This document shows positions 24,615 through 34,552 of a DNA stretch of 64,000 bases, piece by piece. A model generated the notes under the pieces. It saw only the letters and a program-made list of their open reading frames with translations. It made no database searches and was not told the origin of the DNA. Both the position numbers and the translations under genes were made by a program. The stretch's first letter is position 1; the number at the start of each line of letters is the position of its first letter. This DNA is from Neobacillus sp. DY30 (GTDB lineage Bacteria > Bacillota > Bacilli > Bacillales > Cytobacillaceae), in assembly GCF_030123065.1 (NCBI RefSeq), contig NZ_CP126093.1, positions 2,980,001 through 3,044,000 of the forward strand, given 5' to 3'.

Positions 24615-25373
24615 GTGAAAAAAAGATCATTATGGTTTTCATTTGTTGTACTGTTAGGTTTAACAAGCTATTTTTGGACGAATTCTTATCGTCCAGCCTA
24701 TGCGATGCATATTATGGAAGGATTTCTACCATTGGGTTGGGCTGTTTTTTGGTGGGGGATCACCATTCCATTTGTTGCCGTTGGAATACGATCGATAACG
24801 AAGAAATTAAAAGAAAATCCTGAATTGAAATCAATGTTAGGTCTGTCTGGTGCATTTGCATTCGTATTATCTGCGTTGAAAATTCCTTCAGTGACAGGTA
24901 GTTGTTCCCATCCAACGGGTGTAGGATTGGGGACAATTTTATTTGGTCCAACGGCGATGAGTGTTTTAGGTACAATAGTCCTTTTATTTCAATCACTTTT
25001 GTTAGCACATGGTGGAATTACTACGTTAGGAGCAAATGCCTTTTCGATGGCTGTCGTCGGACCTTTACTTTCTTATGGTATATACAAGTTTGGAAGAAAA
25101 ATGAATTTTTCTCTCGCCGTTTCAGTTTTTTTAGCTGCAATGTTAGGGGATTTAGGGACATATTTAGTGACATCGGTTCAATTAGCTTTAGCTTTCCCTG
25201 CTGAAGTAGGTGGATTTGTGGCTTCATTTGTTAAGTTTGCTAGTATCTTTGGTTTTACACAAGTACCTTTAGCGATTAGTGAAGGCTTACTTACGGTTAT
25301 TGTGATGAACTTACTTCAAAAATATAATATGACAGAAATAAATCAATTACCTGCGATGAAGGAGGCACGTTAA
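24615..25373 (+). CDS. cbiM: Cobalt ECF transporter membrane component CbiM
   Basis: 252 residues from GTG 24615, after GGAGGTAAG. A signal-like N-terminal hydrophobic segment ends at [16 protein letters not shown]; the [12 protein letters not shown] element provides the metal-binding N-terminal Met-His of the mature protein. [17 protein letters not shown] and [20 protein letters not shown] are diagnostic for CbiM. It is the substrate-specific part that brings cobalt through the membrane. First gene of a cbiM-cbiN-cbiQ-cbiO operon under a cobalamin riboswitch. Confidence 0.95.
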   Translation: MKKRSLWFSFVVLLGLTSYFWTNSYRPAYAMHIMEGFLPLGWAVFWWGITIPFVAVGIRSITKKLKENPELKSMLGLSGAFAFVLSALKIPSVTGSCSHPTGVGLGTILFGPTAMSVLGTIVLLFQSLLLAHGGITTLGANAFSMAVVGPLLSYGIYKFGRKMNFSLAVSVFLAAMLGDLGTYLVTSVQLALAFPAEVGGFVASFVKFASIFGFTQVPLAISEGLLTVIVMNLLQKYNMTEINQLPAMKEAR

Positions 25374-25374
25374 C

Positions 25375-25656
25375 ATGAGAAATGGAGTATTATTTTTACT
25401 CGTGATTCTATTAGCTATTATCCCTTTAATATTTTTGAAAAATGCTGAATTTGGTGGGGCTGACGGGAAAGCGGAGGAAGCGATTATCGAAGTGGCTCCT
25501 GACTATGAGCCTTGGTTTAATGCGATATGGGAACCACCAAGTGGAGAAATTGAAAGTTTACTATTCTCGTTACAAGCGGCTCTTGGTGCCATCATTATTG
25601 GCTATGTTATTGGATATGGAAAAGCTAAAAAAAAGTATTCCTCATCCAAACAATAG
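25375..25656 (+). CDS. cbiN: Cobalt transport protein CbiN
   Basis: 93 residues with two membrane segments (VLFLLVILLAIIPLIFL and LFSLQAALGAIIIGYVIGYG) and the external motif EFGGADGKAEEAI then DYEPWFNAIWEPPSGEIESL, typical for CbiN. It assists CbiM in cobalt loading. It starts one base after the cbiM stop. Confidence 0.95.
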   Translation: MRNGVLFLLVILLAIIPLIFLKNAEFGGADGKAEEAIIEVAPDYEPWFNAIWEPPSGEIESLLFSLQAALGAIIIGYVIGYGKAKKKYSSSKQ

Positions 25657-25674
25657 CAGAATGAAGGGAATGCT

Positions 25675-26457
25675 ATGATAAAAATTGATGATTATGCTTA
25701 TTCCAGCGGTTTAAAAGATGTTCATCCCGTTGAGAAGGTCAGCTTTGCGCTGATCTTTCTCTTTTTTACCATTCTTTCAAAAAATATTTCGGTGGCTTGT
25801 TTTACCTTTACTGTAATGAGTATCGTGGTGATATTCAGGGCGAAAATCCCGTTTATAGTTTATTTGAAACTTCTTTTCGTCCCTTTTGTTTTCTTAATGA
25901 CAAGCATAGTTGCCATTATATTTTCCATTGCACCAATTTATCAAGAAGATCTAGATGTGCTTTGGAAGGCTGAAATAGGTTTATGGCAAATCTATATTAG
26001 TTCACCGGGTATCCAACAATCATACAAACTAGCTACAACGATTTTAGCAAGTGTGAGCTGTTTATATTTTCTTGTTTTATCAACTCCTCTTAATCAAATG
26101 ATGTGGGTATTAAAAAAAGTAAAACTCCCCACCGTTTTTATAGAATTAATGGGGATTACATATCGATTTATCTTTGTTTTATTGGAAAAGATGAATGAAA
26201 TTTATATTGCACAAACTAGCAGGCTTGGCTATCAAAATTATAAAAGCGGATTTTCCAGCGTTGCACAGCTTATTGTCAGCCTTTTCGTTAAATCGATGCG
26301 CTCAGCAAAAGAACTTCAAATCGCAATTGATAGCCGAGGTGGAGATGAACATTTGTATGATGTGGATCTATCATTGAGCTACAATCGTGGGCATTTTGTC
26401 TTTATTTTTATTTCGTTAGTAACACTTTTCATGATAAATGTTATGACAAAATCATGA
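25675..26457 (+). CDS. cbiQ: ECF transporter T component CbiQ
   Basis: 260 residues with about five or six membrane segments. It has the N-terminal IDDYAYSSGLKDVHPVEKVS and cytoplasmic coupling motifs ITYRFIFVLLEKMNEI and SRGGDEHLYDV (the Ala-Arg-Gly-type second coupling motif). It links the substrate unit to the ATPase. Starts at ATG 25675, 18 bp after cbiN. Confidence 0.93.
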   Translation: MIKIDDYAYSSGLKDVHPVEKVSFALIFLFFTILSKNISVACFTFTVMSIVVIFRAKIPFIVYLKLLFVPFVFLMTSIVAIIFSIAPIYQEDLDVLWKAEIGLWQIYISSPGIQQSYKLATTILASVSCLYFLVLSTPLNQMMWVLKKVKLPTVFIELMGITYRFIFVLLEKMNEIYIAQTSRLGYQNYKSGFSSVAQLIVSLFVKSMRSAKELQIAIDSRGGDEHLYDVDLSLSYNRGHFVFIFISLVTLFMINVMTKS

Positions 26458-26484
26458 AAGATCAATGAAAAGGAAGTATGCAGA

Positions 26485-27309
26485 GTGAGTGAACAAATTT
26501 TAACGTTTGAACAAGTTTCTTATCAATATGCAGATGGAACGATGGCATTGAATCAAATAAATCTTTCAATTGAAAAAGGGAAGAAGATAGCCTTATTAGG
26601 GAACAATGGAGCTGGGAAATCGACACTATTTCTGCTTATGAACGGTATTTTAAAGCCAACAAGTGGAAGCATTTTTTACAGTGGAAAGAAGTTGACCTAT
26701 AAACGGAAAGAGATTCAGCAATTAAGGCAAAAAGTCGGTATTGTATTCCAAAATTCTGAAACCCAACTTTTTTCATCGAGTGTCTATGACGATATTAAGT
26801 TCGGTCCAAAAAATTTAAATTTACCCACCGAAGAAATAGAGAGGCTTGTTAAGGAAGTCATCACATTAACAGAAACGGAATCTCTTAAAGATAAACCTCC
26901 TCACTTTTTAAGTATCGGACAAAAAAAACGGGTAGCAATCGCTGGAATTGTTGCGATTGATCCAGAATTAATGGTTTTAGATGAACCAACAGATGGACTC
27001 GATCCTTATTATTCAAATAGAATAATGGAAATTATGGATAAAATGAATCACCGAAATCGGACGATTTTATTGTCAACGCATAATGTAGATTTAGCTTATG
27101 AGTGGGCAGATGAGATCATTATCTTAAACAATGGGCACTTATTAGCTCAAGGAACACCCATTGAGGTTTTTAATAAAAAAGAAATTCTCGAAAAAAGTCA
27201 TTTACAAAAACCTTGGATCATGGAGGTGTTTGAAAAATTTCATAGAACGGATTTTTCCAATAAAAAGTATCCCAGGTCGAAAGCAGAACTGTTTGAAATG
27301 ATGGAATGA
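26485..27309 (+). CDS. cbiO: ECF transporter ATPase CbiO
   Basis: 274 residues with Walker A (LLGNNGAGKSTLF), Q-loop (VFQNSETQLFSSSV), a signature FLSIGQKKRVAIAGIVA in place of the common LSGGQ, Walker B (LMVLDEPTDGLDP) and switch His (LLSTHNVDLAYEWADEI). It energises cobalt uptake. GTG 26485 is used. Last gene of the cobalt operon; the next transcription unit has its own riboswitch. Confidence 0.95.
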   Translation: MSEQILTFEQVSYQYADGTMALNQINLSIEKGKKIALLGNNGAGKSTLFLLMNGILKPTSGSIFYSGKKLTYKRKEIQQLRQKVGIVFQNSETQLFSSSVYDDIKFGPKNLNLPTEEIERLVKEVITLTETESLKDKPPHFLSIGQKKRVAIAGIVAIDPELMVLDEPTDGLDPYYSNRIMEIMDKMNHRNRTILLSTHNVDLAYEWADEIIILNNGHLLAQGTPIEVFNKKEILEKSHLQKPWIMEVFEKFHRTDFSNKKYPRSKAELFEMME

Positions 27310-27416
27310 TTGTGTTTATGGGGCTGTTCTACAAAGCTTTTATAAATTTACAAAAAAAATAGTTTGTTAAATTTTGAGATTATATGATATATTAGTAAAA
27401 AATTTAATAATAAATT

Positions 27417-27574
27417 TAAATAAGTGCTCACTATTGTGAGGTAAAAGGGAAACTAGTGAAAGTCTAGTACAGCCCCCGCTACTGTAAGAGCTGATGAAAT
27501 TACAATGCCACTGAGAAATTGGGAAGGTGTAAGAGTAAAAAGAAGCTTAAGTCAGGAAACCTGCTTATTTAAAC
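27417..27574 (+). promoter_or_regulatory. Cobalamin riboswitch upstream of the cbi biosynthesis operon
   Basis: AAATAAGTGC opens the aptamer; AAAGGGAAACTAGTGAAAGT, the box CCCCGCTACTGTAA, TGCCACTG, GGGAAGG, TTAAGTCAGGAAACCTGCTT and ATTTAAA follow in the canonical order. A terminator lies at 27669-27707. It should repress the long cbi operon when adenosylcobalamin is plentiful. Confidence 0.95.
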
Positions 27575-27668
27575 GACACTTGCTTTTCGGAGGGAGAAGT
27601 ATAGGCGGGACAATTATACCTATTGTTTTTTGTGTTTCAGTATGCTTTTTTTTATACTGCCATTTCAC

Positions 27669-27707
27669 ATGCCTGTATTCCTTTTAAAAGGAGTGCAGGC
27701 ATTTTTT
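27669..27707 (+). terminator. Riboswitch-controlled terminator before cbiH60
   Basis: ATGCCTGTATTCCTTTT pairs with AAAAGGAGTGCAGGCAT (27669-27702), followed by TTTTT. It ends just 17 bp before the cbiH60 start codon and includes the approach to its ribosome binding site. Confidence 0.88.
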
Positions 27708-27723
27708 ATTTGGAGGTAAGTTT

Positions 27724-29346
27724 ATGAAAAAGGGAAAAATTTTTGTTGTTGGCTTCGGTCCCGGTGATCGTGAGCATATTACAAATCGAGCTGTAGTTGC
27801 CTTGCAGCAAAGTGATTGTATTATTGGCTATAAAACATACGTGGAGCTAATTGAATCTTTCGTATCAGCAAAGTCCATTGTCAGTACGGGTATGACAGAA
27901 GAAGTGTCGCGTGCACAGGATGCAGTAAAGAAAGCTGAAGCAGGCCATATTGTCTCAGTCATTTCCAGCGGAGATTCAGGCGTTTACGGTATGGCTGGAT
28001 TGGTGTATGAAGTGCTGATTGAAAAGGGCTGGACTGAAAAAGATGGAATTGCGGTTGAAATTGTTCCAGGTATTTCAGCCATTAATTCTTGTGCGAGTTT
28101 ATTGGGTGCACCAGTCATGCATGATTCCTGCACGATCAGCTTAAGTGATCATTTGACGCCTTGGACTGTAATAGAAAAGCGCATTGAAGCAGCTGCGATG
28201 GCGGACTTCGTTATAGCTTTATATAATCCGAAAAGCGGTCGACGGACACGCCAAATTGTTGAAGCGCAAAATATTCTATTAAAATATCGATCTCCAGAAA
28301 CACCGGTGGGACTTGTGAAAAGTGCTTATCGTGAAAATCAAAATGTAGTGCTGACAACACTGGCTGAAATGCTTGAACATGATATCGGAATGCTGACAAC
28401 GGTTATGATCGGAAATTCTTCTACATTCTTTTATGACAATAAAATCATTACCCCTCGAGGTTATCAGCGTAAATATACGTTAGGTGAAGAAAAGCAAAGC
28501 TTAAAACCGCATCAGCGTTTGAAAAAGGAAGCCGAACCATGGGCATTAAATCAAGAAACAGGGGAAGCACAAGCTGGTTATGAGCAAATTGAACGAAAAA
28601 AACAAGAAGTTAGCTCATTAGATTTGGCCTTAAAGGCTTTATCCATGGTGACTAAATTGGAAATAGACCATCCGCATTTAGTTCAGCAGCCAATCGAAGA
28701 TATATTTGAATTTGCTGTTTCACCTGGTGTTGCCAATAAATTTATTACGCCTGAACAAATGCGCGTATTAGCAGAAACCATTGGCGAGACAGGCACCATG
28801 GAATATACACCGGATCATCGTTTTTTACTAAAGATTCCAACAGATCAGCCTGAATCGATTGTTGAAAAGCTTGAACAAAATCATTTAATCGTCATGCCTG
28901 TGGGAGATGTTTTAAATGTAAAAGCTTGTGATTTTTGCTACGGGGAAAAAGCAGAATCAATTCCATATGCAGAAGAAATAGGAGCAAAATTGGGGGGCTT
29001 AAAGCTTCCAAAAGAATTACATATTGGTTTCAACGGCTGCGGTATGGCCTGTTATCGGGCAGTATTCGATGATATTGGGATCGTTTACCGCAAGAAAAAA
29101 TTTGATTTATTTATTGGCGCAAAGCCGGTTGGCCGTACAGCCCATGCTGCACAGCCAGTAGCAGAAGGAATTGAACCAGATCAACTGCTGCCGTTATTAA
29201 CGAAAATTATAGAAGAGTACAAACAAAATGCCCATCCAAATGAACGCCTTTTTAAATATTTTAAACGGGTGAAAAGAATTCAGTATTTTAACTATCAGGA
29301 TATGAGCTCCAAAATTGAAGTCGAGCCGGCACCATGTGGAGATTAG
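27724..29346 (+). CDS. cbiH: CbiH60: cobalt-factor III C17-methyltransferase with C-terminal ferredoxin-like Fe-S domain
   Basis: 540 residues, twice the size of plain CbiH. Residues 1-245 are a SAM-dependent corrin methyltransferase (GKIFVVGFGPGDREHITNRA, ISSGDSGVYGMAGLVYE, EIVPGISAINSCASLLGAPV) that methylates C17 and contracts the ring. After a linker, residues about 320-520 resemble a sulfite/nitrite-reductase-like domain with CDFCYGEK and HIGFNGCGMACYRA supplying four Cys for a 4Fe-4S cluster. This form is known as CbiH60 from Bacillus megaterium. It starts at ATG 27724 after GGAGGTAAG and leads the operon. Confidence 0.95.
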   Translation: MKKGKIFVVGFGPGDREHITNRAVVALQQSDCIIGYKTYVELIESFVSAKSIVSTGMTEEVSRAQDAVKKAEAGHIVSVISSGDSGVYGMAGLVYEVLIEKGWTEKDGIAVEIVPGISAINSCASLLGAPVMHDSCTISLSDHLTPWTVIEKRIEAAAMADFVIALYNPKSGRRTRQIVEAQNILLKYRSPETPVGLVKSAYRENQNVVLTTLAEMLEHDIGMLTTVMIGNSSTFFYDNKIITPRGYQRKYTLGEEKQSLKPHQRLKKEAEPWALNQETGEAQAGYEQIERKKQEVSSLDLALKALSMVTKLEIDHPHLVQQPIEDIFEFAVSPGVANKFITPEQMRVLAETIGETGTMEYTPDHRFLLKIPTDQPESIVEKLEQNHLIVMPVGDVLNVKACDFCYGEKAESIPYAEEIGAKLGGLKLPKELHIGFNGCGMACYRAVFDDIGIVYRKKKFDLFIGAKPVGRTAHAAQPVAEGIEPDQLLPLLTKIIEEYKQNAHPNERLFKYFKRVKRIQYFNYQDMSSKIEVEPAPCGD

Positions 29347-29355
29347 GAGGAACAC

Positions 29356-30132
29356 ATGATTTTATTTTTAGCAGGCACAAGTGATGCGAGAGCACTAGCC
29401 ATTCAATTGCAAAATCAAGGGTATCCTTTATTAGCAACAGTAGTCACAGAATCTGCAGCCGAAAGTTTAAAAGCCCACCATATTCCTTATCAAGTGGGTC
29501 GGTTATCAGTGGATGACATGATGGCGATTATTCAGAAGCAAATGATGACCAGTGTCATCGATGCCAGCCATCCATATGCGGAAGAAGCGTCGAAAACTGC
29601 AATGGCAGCAGCAAAAGCATGTGATATTCCTTATATTCGTTATGAAAGGCCAGAAGAACAGTTTATTTCTCCATTAATTACAGAGGTTGAAAGCTATGAA
29701 GAGGCAGCCAAATTAGCTCAATTTCATAAAGGAACGATCATGTTAACAACAGGCAGCAAAACGTTAGAAATATTTACGAAATATTTAATGCGTGATGAAA
29801 TTCGGCTTATTTGCAGAATGCTTCCAAATATAGGGAACATGGAAAAGTGCCATAGGTTAGGCATAAAACAAAAGGATATTATTGCGATGCAGGGTCCATT
29901 TTCGGAATCATTAAATAAAGCACTATGTGAGCAGTATAATGTGACTTTAATGATTACGAAAGAAAGCGGCAAAGTGGGATCTGTAGATGAAAAAATGACA
30001 GCTGCTCTGCAATTAGGGATTCCTGTAATTTTAATAAAGCGGCCAGCGATTGAATATGAAAATTTTTGTACTTCTTTCGAAGAAGTAACTCAGGCTTTGG
30101 GAGGTTTTATTCATGGCAAACATGAACTTTAA
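29356..30132 (+). CDS. cbiJ: Cobalt-precorrin-6A reductase CbiJ
   Basis: 258 residues. ILFLAGTSDARALAIQLQNQ and LLATVVTESAA at the start, IDASHPYAEEASKTAM near residue 75 (the family's D-A-x-H-P-(Y/F)-A element) and MITKESGKVGSVDEKMTAAL near the end are typical for CbiJ/CobK. It reduces the corrin macrocycle with NADPH. Its end overlaps the start of cbiC by 20 bases. Confidence 0.93.
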   Translation: MILFLAGTSDARALAIQLQNQGYPLLATVVTESAAESLKAHHIPYQVGRLSVDDMMAIIQKQMMTSVIDASHPYAEEASKTAMAAAKACDIPYIRYERPEEQFISPLITEVESYEEAAKLAQFHKGTIMLTTGSKTLEIFTKYLMRDEIRLICRMLPNIGNMEKCHRLGIKQKDIIAMQGPFSESLNKALCEQYNVTLMITKESGKVGSVDEKMTAALQLGIPVILIKRPAIEYENFCTSFEEVTQALGGFIHGKHEL

Positions 30133-30787
30133 TACAACATTTATTCCTGTAACGGTCGATCCAGACAAGATTTATGATCACAGTTTCGCCATCATCAAAG
30201 AAGAGATGGGCGAACATTCATTTACAGATGAGCAATGGTTAGTGGTTCGGCGGGTGATTCACGCTTCAGCAGATTTTGAATTAGGCCGCAGCATGATTTT
30301 TACGCCTGATGCCATTGAGGCAGGGATTCAATCCATTTTAGCGGGCCGTCATGTAGTGGCGGATGTACAAATGATTGAAAGTGGGTCTGGTCGCAAGCGA
30401 TTCCAAAAGCATGGCGGGGACTTGCATTGTTATATTGCAGATGAAGATGTTTCAAAGGAAGCAAAGGCTCAAGGCACAACCCGGGCTATTATTTCCATGC
30501 AAAAAGCAACGCGTTTACAAGAAGGAGGAATTTATGCCATTGGCAATGCTCCAACCGCGCTGCTTGAGTTAATTCGATTAATTAAAGAAGGTGAGGCAAA
30601 ACCGGATTTAATTATTGGTATGCCAGTTGGCTTCGTATCAGCAGCTGAGTCGAAGGCGGAGTTAGCAGTGCTGGAAGGAATTCCATTTATTACGAATGCA
30701 GGGAGAAAGGGTGGCAGTACAGTGACAGTCGCTGCACTTAATGCCATTTCGATTATGGCGGATGAACGAGCAAAAGAAACGAAATAA
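30113..30787 (+). CDS. cbiC: Cobalt-precorrin-8 methylmutase CbiC
   Basis: 224 residues. RRVIHASADFELGRSMIF contains the catalytic His in the conserved R-x-x-H-A-(T/S)-x-D/G block; AIGNAPTALLELIRLI and IGMPVGFVSAAESK are diagnostic. It moves the methyl group from C11 to C12 to give cobyrinate. ATG 30113 lies inside cbiJ with GGGAGG upstream, and the end overlaps cbiD. Confidence 0.95.
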   Translation: MANMNFNTTFIPVTVDPDKIYDHSFAIIKEEMGEHSFTDEQWLVVRRVIHASADFELGRSMIFTPDAIEAGIQSILAGRHVVADVQMIESGSGRKRFQKHGGDLHCYIADEDVSKEAKAQGTTRAIISMQKATRLQEGGIYAIGNAPTALLELIRLIKEGEAKPDLIIGMPVGFVSAAESKAELAVLEGIPFITNAGRKGGSTVTVAALNAISIMADERAKETK

Positions 30788-31898
30788 AAAAGACCCTTCA
30801 CAAATGCGCCACGGCTATACGACAGGAGCCTGTGCAACAGCGATGACAAAGGCAGCATTGCAAGCTCTTGTCGTAGGAAAGGTACCAGATGAAGTCACAA
30901 TTTATTTACCGGTTGGCCAGTATGCAACATTTAAAGTAGCGGCATTTGAAGTATTAGATGACCGGGTTATGTGTGAAACGATCAAAGATGCCGGGGACGA
31001 TCCTGATGCTACGCATCAAGCACGAATTCAGAGTACCGTTCGTTATTCAAAAGAAAAAGGCATTCATTTAGATGGCGGGGTTGGTGTAGGGCGAGTGACA
31101 AAAGCGGGACTACCTGTACCAGTTGGTCAAGCAGCAATAAACCCCGTACCACGAAAAATGATATTTGGCGTTGTACAAGAAGCGATTGAAAAATATAAAT
31201 TGGATTGCGGAATTGAAGTAATCATTTCTGTACCAGATGGTGAAGAAATTGCTGAAAAAACGTTGAATGGGCGTTTAGGTATTATTGGCGGAATTTCGAT
31301 ATTAGGTACACGGGGAACAGTGGTTCCATTTTCAAGTTCTGCTTATATGGCAAGTATCGTGCAAGCGATCAATGTAGCGAAAGAATCAGGATGTGAGCAT
31401 TTAGTCATTACAACGGGTGGACGCAGTGAAAAATATGCTATGCAGCAGTATCCTCATTTACCAGAAGAAGCATTTATCGAAATGGGCGATTTTGTTGGTT
31501 TTACGTTAAAAAATATTGCACGGAAGAAGATTCCGAGAGTCTCGCTAGTAGGGATGATGGGGAAGTTCTCAAAAGTTGCCCAAGGCGTGATGATGGTTCA
31601 CTCAAAAAGTGCACCGATTAGTTTTGAGTTTTTAGCAGGTATTGCCAATAAAGTGGGTGTTGATGGAGAGACGCAGCGAGAAATTTTACAGGCGAATACG
31701 GCTTCTCAGGTTGGAGATATGCTTCAGGGAAACGAGTCATTCTTTGCAGCACTGTGCAAAAACTGCTGCTACTATGCACTAAATCATATGAATACTGACA
31801 TCAAAGTGTCGACAACCTTGTATGCCATGAATGGAAACTGTTTAGGAAAGGCTGAGAATATTGACAAATTGGATGAAGATGATTGGTATAGGGGATAA
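30762..31898 (+). CDS. cbiD: Cobalt-precorrin-5B C1-methyltransferase CbiD
   Basis: About 378 residues from ATG 30762; ATG 30741 in the same frame would add seven residues. The sequence [19 protein letters not shown] and [51 protein letters not shown] and [10 protein letters not shown] are the characteristic blocks of CbiD, which methylates C1. It overlaps cbiC upstream and cbiET downstream, showing translational coupling. Confidence 0.95.
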   Translation: MNEQKKRNKKDPSQMRHGYTTGACATAMTKAALQALVVGKVPDEVTIYLPVGQYATFKVAAFEVLDDRVMCETIKDAGDDPDATHQARIQSTVRYSKEKGIHLDGGVGVGRVTKAGLPVPVGQAAINPVPRKMIFGVVQEAIEKYKLDCGIEVIISVPDGEEIAEKTLNGRLGIIGGISILGTRGTVVPFSSSAYMASIVQAINVAKESGCEHLVITTGGRSEKYAMQQYPHLPEEAFIEMGDFVGFTLKNIARKKIPRVSLVGMMGKFSKVAQGVMMVHSKSAPISFEFLAGIANKVGVDGETQREILQANTASQVGDMLQGNESFFAALCKNCCYYALNHMNTDIKVSTTLYAMNGNCLGKAENIDKLDEDDWYRG

Positions 31899-33066
31899 TG
31901 GCGCGGAAGGATTGCTCCCCCAATATGCAGAGTGGATCAATGAATGTGATGTACTTGTAGGCGGGGAGCGTCATTTGCAATTTTTCCCGGAATTTAAACA
32001 AGAAAAAAAAGTAATCAAAGGCGGTTTGTCAGCATTAACAGCTGAATTACAGCAAGAAACACGAAATGTCGTTATTTTAGTGTCCGGTGATCCACTGTTT
32101 TATGGACTTGGCACTGTGCTTGCGAAGAAGCTCCCGTTAGAGATTTATCCTTATACCAGCTCGGTGCAGCTCGCTTTTTCTAAAATGCAGGAAAGCTGGC
32201 AGGATGCGTATATTGTTAGCTTGCACGGCCGTTCCATAAAAGGGTTTGCACAAAGAATTGATGGGCGTAAAAAAATTGCTGTTTTAACAGATGAAACGAA
32301 TTCTCCGCAGGCCATTGCAAAATATTTAAAGCGTTTCGGCATGACAGAATATGATGCCTTTGTTGCTGAAAATCTACAAGGCGAAAAGGAGCGGTGCCGC
32401 AACTTCACATTGGACGAAATGGAGCAAACCTCCTTTTTTCCATTGAATGTTGTGATTTTAAAACAGCGTGAAGTAGTGGAACGTTCTTCTCTTGGAATTT
32501 CGGATGATGCATTTATTCAGCGAAAGCCAGATAAAGGATTAATTACGAAAAGAGAAATTCGAACTCTATCTCTCCAGGAGTTAGAGCTTAAAGAAAATAG
32601 CATTGTTTGGGATATTGGAACCTGCACAGGTTCAGTTGCAATAGAAGCAGCGAAAATTGCCAGGGAAGGTGCCGTGTATGCCATTGAAAAAAATGAGGGT
32701 GACCTTGAAAATTGCCTGGAAAATCAATTAAAACATCGAACAGATTTTGTTGCAGTGCTGGGGAAGGCCCCTGATCGTCTGGATGAATTTCCAGATCCGC
32801 AAGCGATTTTTATTGGCGGCAACGGTGGAAATATGCTGCATTTATTGCAAACATGTATTTCACGATTACAGCCAAATGGACGCCTTGTTATGAATATTGC
32901 AACAATTGAAAATCTGGCAGAAGCGCTGCAGCATCTAAAAGCATTAGGCTGTGAAGTATCGATATTACAGACACAAATTTCAAAGAGTAAACCAATCTTA
33001 AATTTAACGCGTTTTGAACCGTTAAATCCAATCTATATTGTGACAGCAAAGAAAGGAAAAGAATAA
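31873..33066 (+). CDS. cbiET: CbiET: fused cobalt-precorrin-7 C5-methyltransferase and C15-methyltransferase (decarboxylating)
   Basis: About 397 residues. The N-terminal half ([53 protein letters not shown]) is CbiE. The C-terminal half begins near residue 210 ([20 protein letters not shown], then [38 protein letters not shown]), a CbiT Rossmann methyltransferase that also removes the C12 acetate carboxyl. ATG 31873 or 31879 fit better than TTG 31861. The fusion is the usual state in Bacillus and corresponds to CobL. Confidence 0.94.
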   Translation: MKMIGIGDNGAEGLLPQYAEWINECDVLVGGERHLQFFPEFKQEKKVIKGGLSALTAELQQETRNVVILVSGDPLFYGLGTVLAKKLPLEIYPYTSSVQLAFSKMQESWQDAYIVSLHGRSIKGFAQRIDGRKKIAVLTDETNSPQAIAKYLKRFGMTEYDAFVAENLQGEKERCRNFTLDEMEQTSFFPLNVVILKQREVVERSSLGISDDAFIQRKPDKGLITKREIRTLSLQELELKENSIVWDIGTCTGSVAIEAAKIAREGAVYAIEKNEGDLENCLENQLKHRTDFVAVLGKAPDRLDEFPDPQAIFIGGNGGNMLHLLQTCISRLQPNGRLVMNIATIENLAEALQHLKALGCEVSILQTQISKSKPILNLTRFEPLNPIYIVTAKKGKE

Positions 33067-33770
33067 TGAGAATTGGAACGTTATTTGGATTAGGTGTTGG
33101 GCCGGGAGATCCAGAATTAATCACTGTAAAAGCATTTCGCAGATTACAGGAAAGCCCGGTCATTGCTTATCCAAAAAAATTAAAGGGCAGTAAATCTTAT
33201 GCCCATCGTATTGTTGAAGTGTATATTAACCCAGCAGAAAAAGAGATGCTTGGTTTGGTATTCCCGATGACAAAGGATGAAGATACACTAAGAACTGAGT
33301 GGACAAAATCAGTGGAAGCGATTTATAGCTTTTTAGTTCAAGGAAAAGATGTAGCTTTTGTGACTGAAGGGGATCCAATGCTGTTCAGCACATTTATTCA
33401 TTTAATGAACTTAATGAAATCGATGTACCCTGATGTCCCGATTGAAACGGTAGCGGGTATTTCTTCGTTTAATGGTTCTGTTAATCGCTTAGGGATTGCT
33501 TTGGCTGATGGTGATGACCATGTCGCCATGATTCCTGCTACGGAGGATATGGAAGAAATGCACCGAGTAATTGAAAACCACGATGCGATCGTCTTTATCA
33601 AAGTAGCAAAAGTTATAGACGCAATGCTCGACCTACTGGAGGAAATGAATTTATTAGAAAAAGCACATGTCGTTACAAAAGTGACATCTGAGGAAGAGGT
33701 CATTTGGAAGATCAATGAACTTCGAGGTGCAGAATTAAATTACTTGTCATGTATGGTGGTGCGCAAATAA
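33066..33770 (+). CDS. cbiL: Cobalt-factor II C20-methyltransferase CbiL
   Basis: 234 residues. LFGLGVGPGDPELITVKAFR opens the SAM-dependent tetrapyrrole methylase fold, with VAFVTEGDPMLFSTFIHLMN, ETVAGISSFNGSVNRLGIAL and AIVFIKVAKVID as the other conserved loops. It adds the methyl group at C20. The ATG overlaps the stop of cbiET by one base (TAATG). Confidence 0.94.
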   Translation: MRIGTLFGLGVGPGDPELITVKAFRRLQESPVIAYPKKLKGSKSYAHRIVEVYINPAEKEMLGLVFPMTKDEDTLRTEWTKSVEAIYSFLVQGKDVAFVTEGDPMLFSTFIHLMNLMKSMYPDVPIETVAGISSFNGSVNRLGIALADGDDHVAMIPATEDMEEMHRVIENHDAIVFIKVAKVIDAMLDLLEEMNLLEKAHVVTKVTSEEEVIWKINELRGAELNYLSCMVVRK

Positions 33771-34552
33771 TGAAGAAAATTTGGATTATCGGTGCAGGTC
33801 CGGGAGATCCGGATTTAATCACGGTGAAAGGTTTAAAGCTATTAAAAGAAGCGGATGTTGTGATGTATACTGATTCACTCGTAAGTGAATCGTTAGTAGC
33901 GGAAGCGAAGGAGTCGGCCGAAATTATCCGAACAGCAGGGATGCATCTGCAGGAAATGGTGGATTGTATTGTCGAGCGTGTCAATGCAGGCAAAACGGTT
34001 GTACGTTTACATACAGGCGACCCGGCGATGTACGGGGCAACGATGGAGCAGGTGGCACTGTTGAAGCAGCATGAGATTAGCTATGAAGTTGTTCCAGGTG
34101 TAAGTTCTGTTTTTGCATCTGCAGCAGCAGTTGGGGCAGAATTGACGATTCCTGATTTAACCCAAACGCTTATCTTAACACGTGCTGAAGGACGAACACC
34201 AGTGCCTGAGCGTGAAAAATTACAGGCACTGGCAAGCCATCACTGTACGATTGCCATGTTTTTAAGTGCGACATTAACAAAGAAAATTACCAAAGAATTG
34301 CAGGAAGCAGGCTGGGCAGACGATACACCAGTTGCGGTTGTGCAGCGTGCTTCGTGGCCTGACCAAAAAATTGTGCGGACAACACTGGCTGAATTAGATG
34401 AAGCAATGCGTGTCAATGGTATTCGCAAGCATGCGATGATTCTTGCAGGCTGGGCATTAGACCCGCATATCCATGAAAAAAATTATCGATCGAAGCTCTA
34501 TGATAAGACCTTTACTCATGGCTTCCGCAAGGGTGTGAATGCAAATGATTAG
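33770..34552 (+). CDS. cbiF: Cobalt-precorrin-4 C11-methyltransferase CbiF
   Basis: 260 residues from ATG 33770, which overlaps the cbiL stop (TAATG); the in-frame upstream codon at 33749 is less likely. IWIIGAGPGDPDLITVKGLK, VMYTDSLVSESLVAEAKESA, RLHTGDPAMYGATMEQ and EVVPGVSSVFASAAAVGAEL are typical for CbiF/CobM. It methylates C11. Confidence 0.95.
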   Translation: MKKIWIIGAGPGDPDLITVKGLKLLKEADVVMYTDSLVSESLVAEAKESAEIIRTAGMHLQEMVDCIVERVNAGKTVVRLHTGDPAMYGATMEQVALLKQHEISYEVVPGVSSVFASAAAVGAELTIPDLTQTLILTRAEGRTPVPEREKLQALASHHCTIAMFLSATLTKKITKELQEAGWADDTPVAVVQRASWPDQKIVRTTLAELDEAMRVNGIRKHAMILAGWALDPHIHEKNYRSKLYDKTFTHGFRKGVNAND

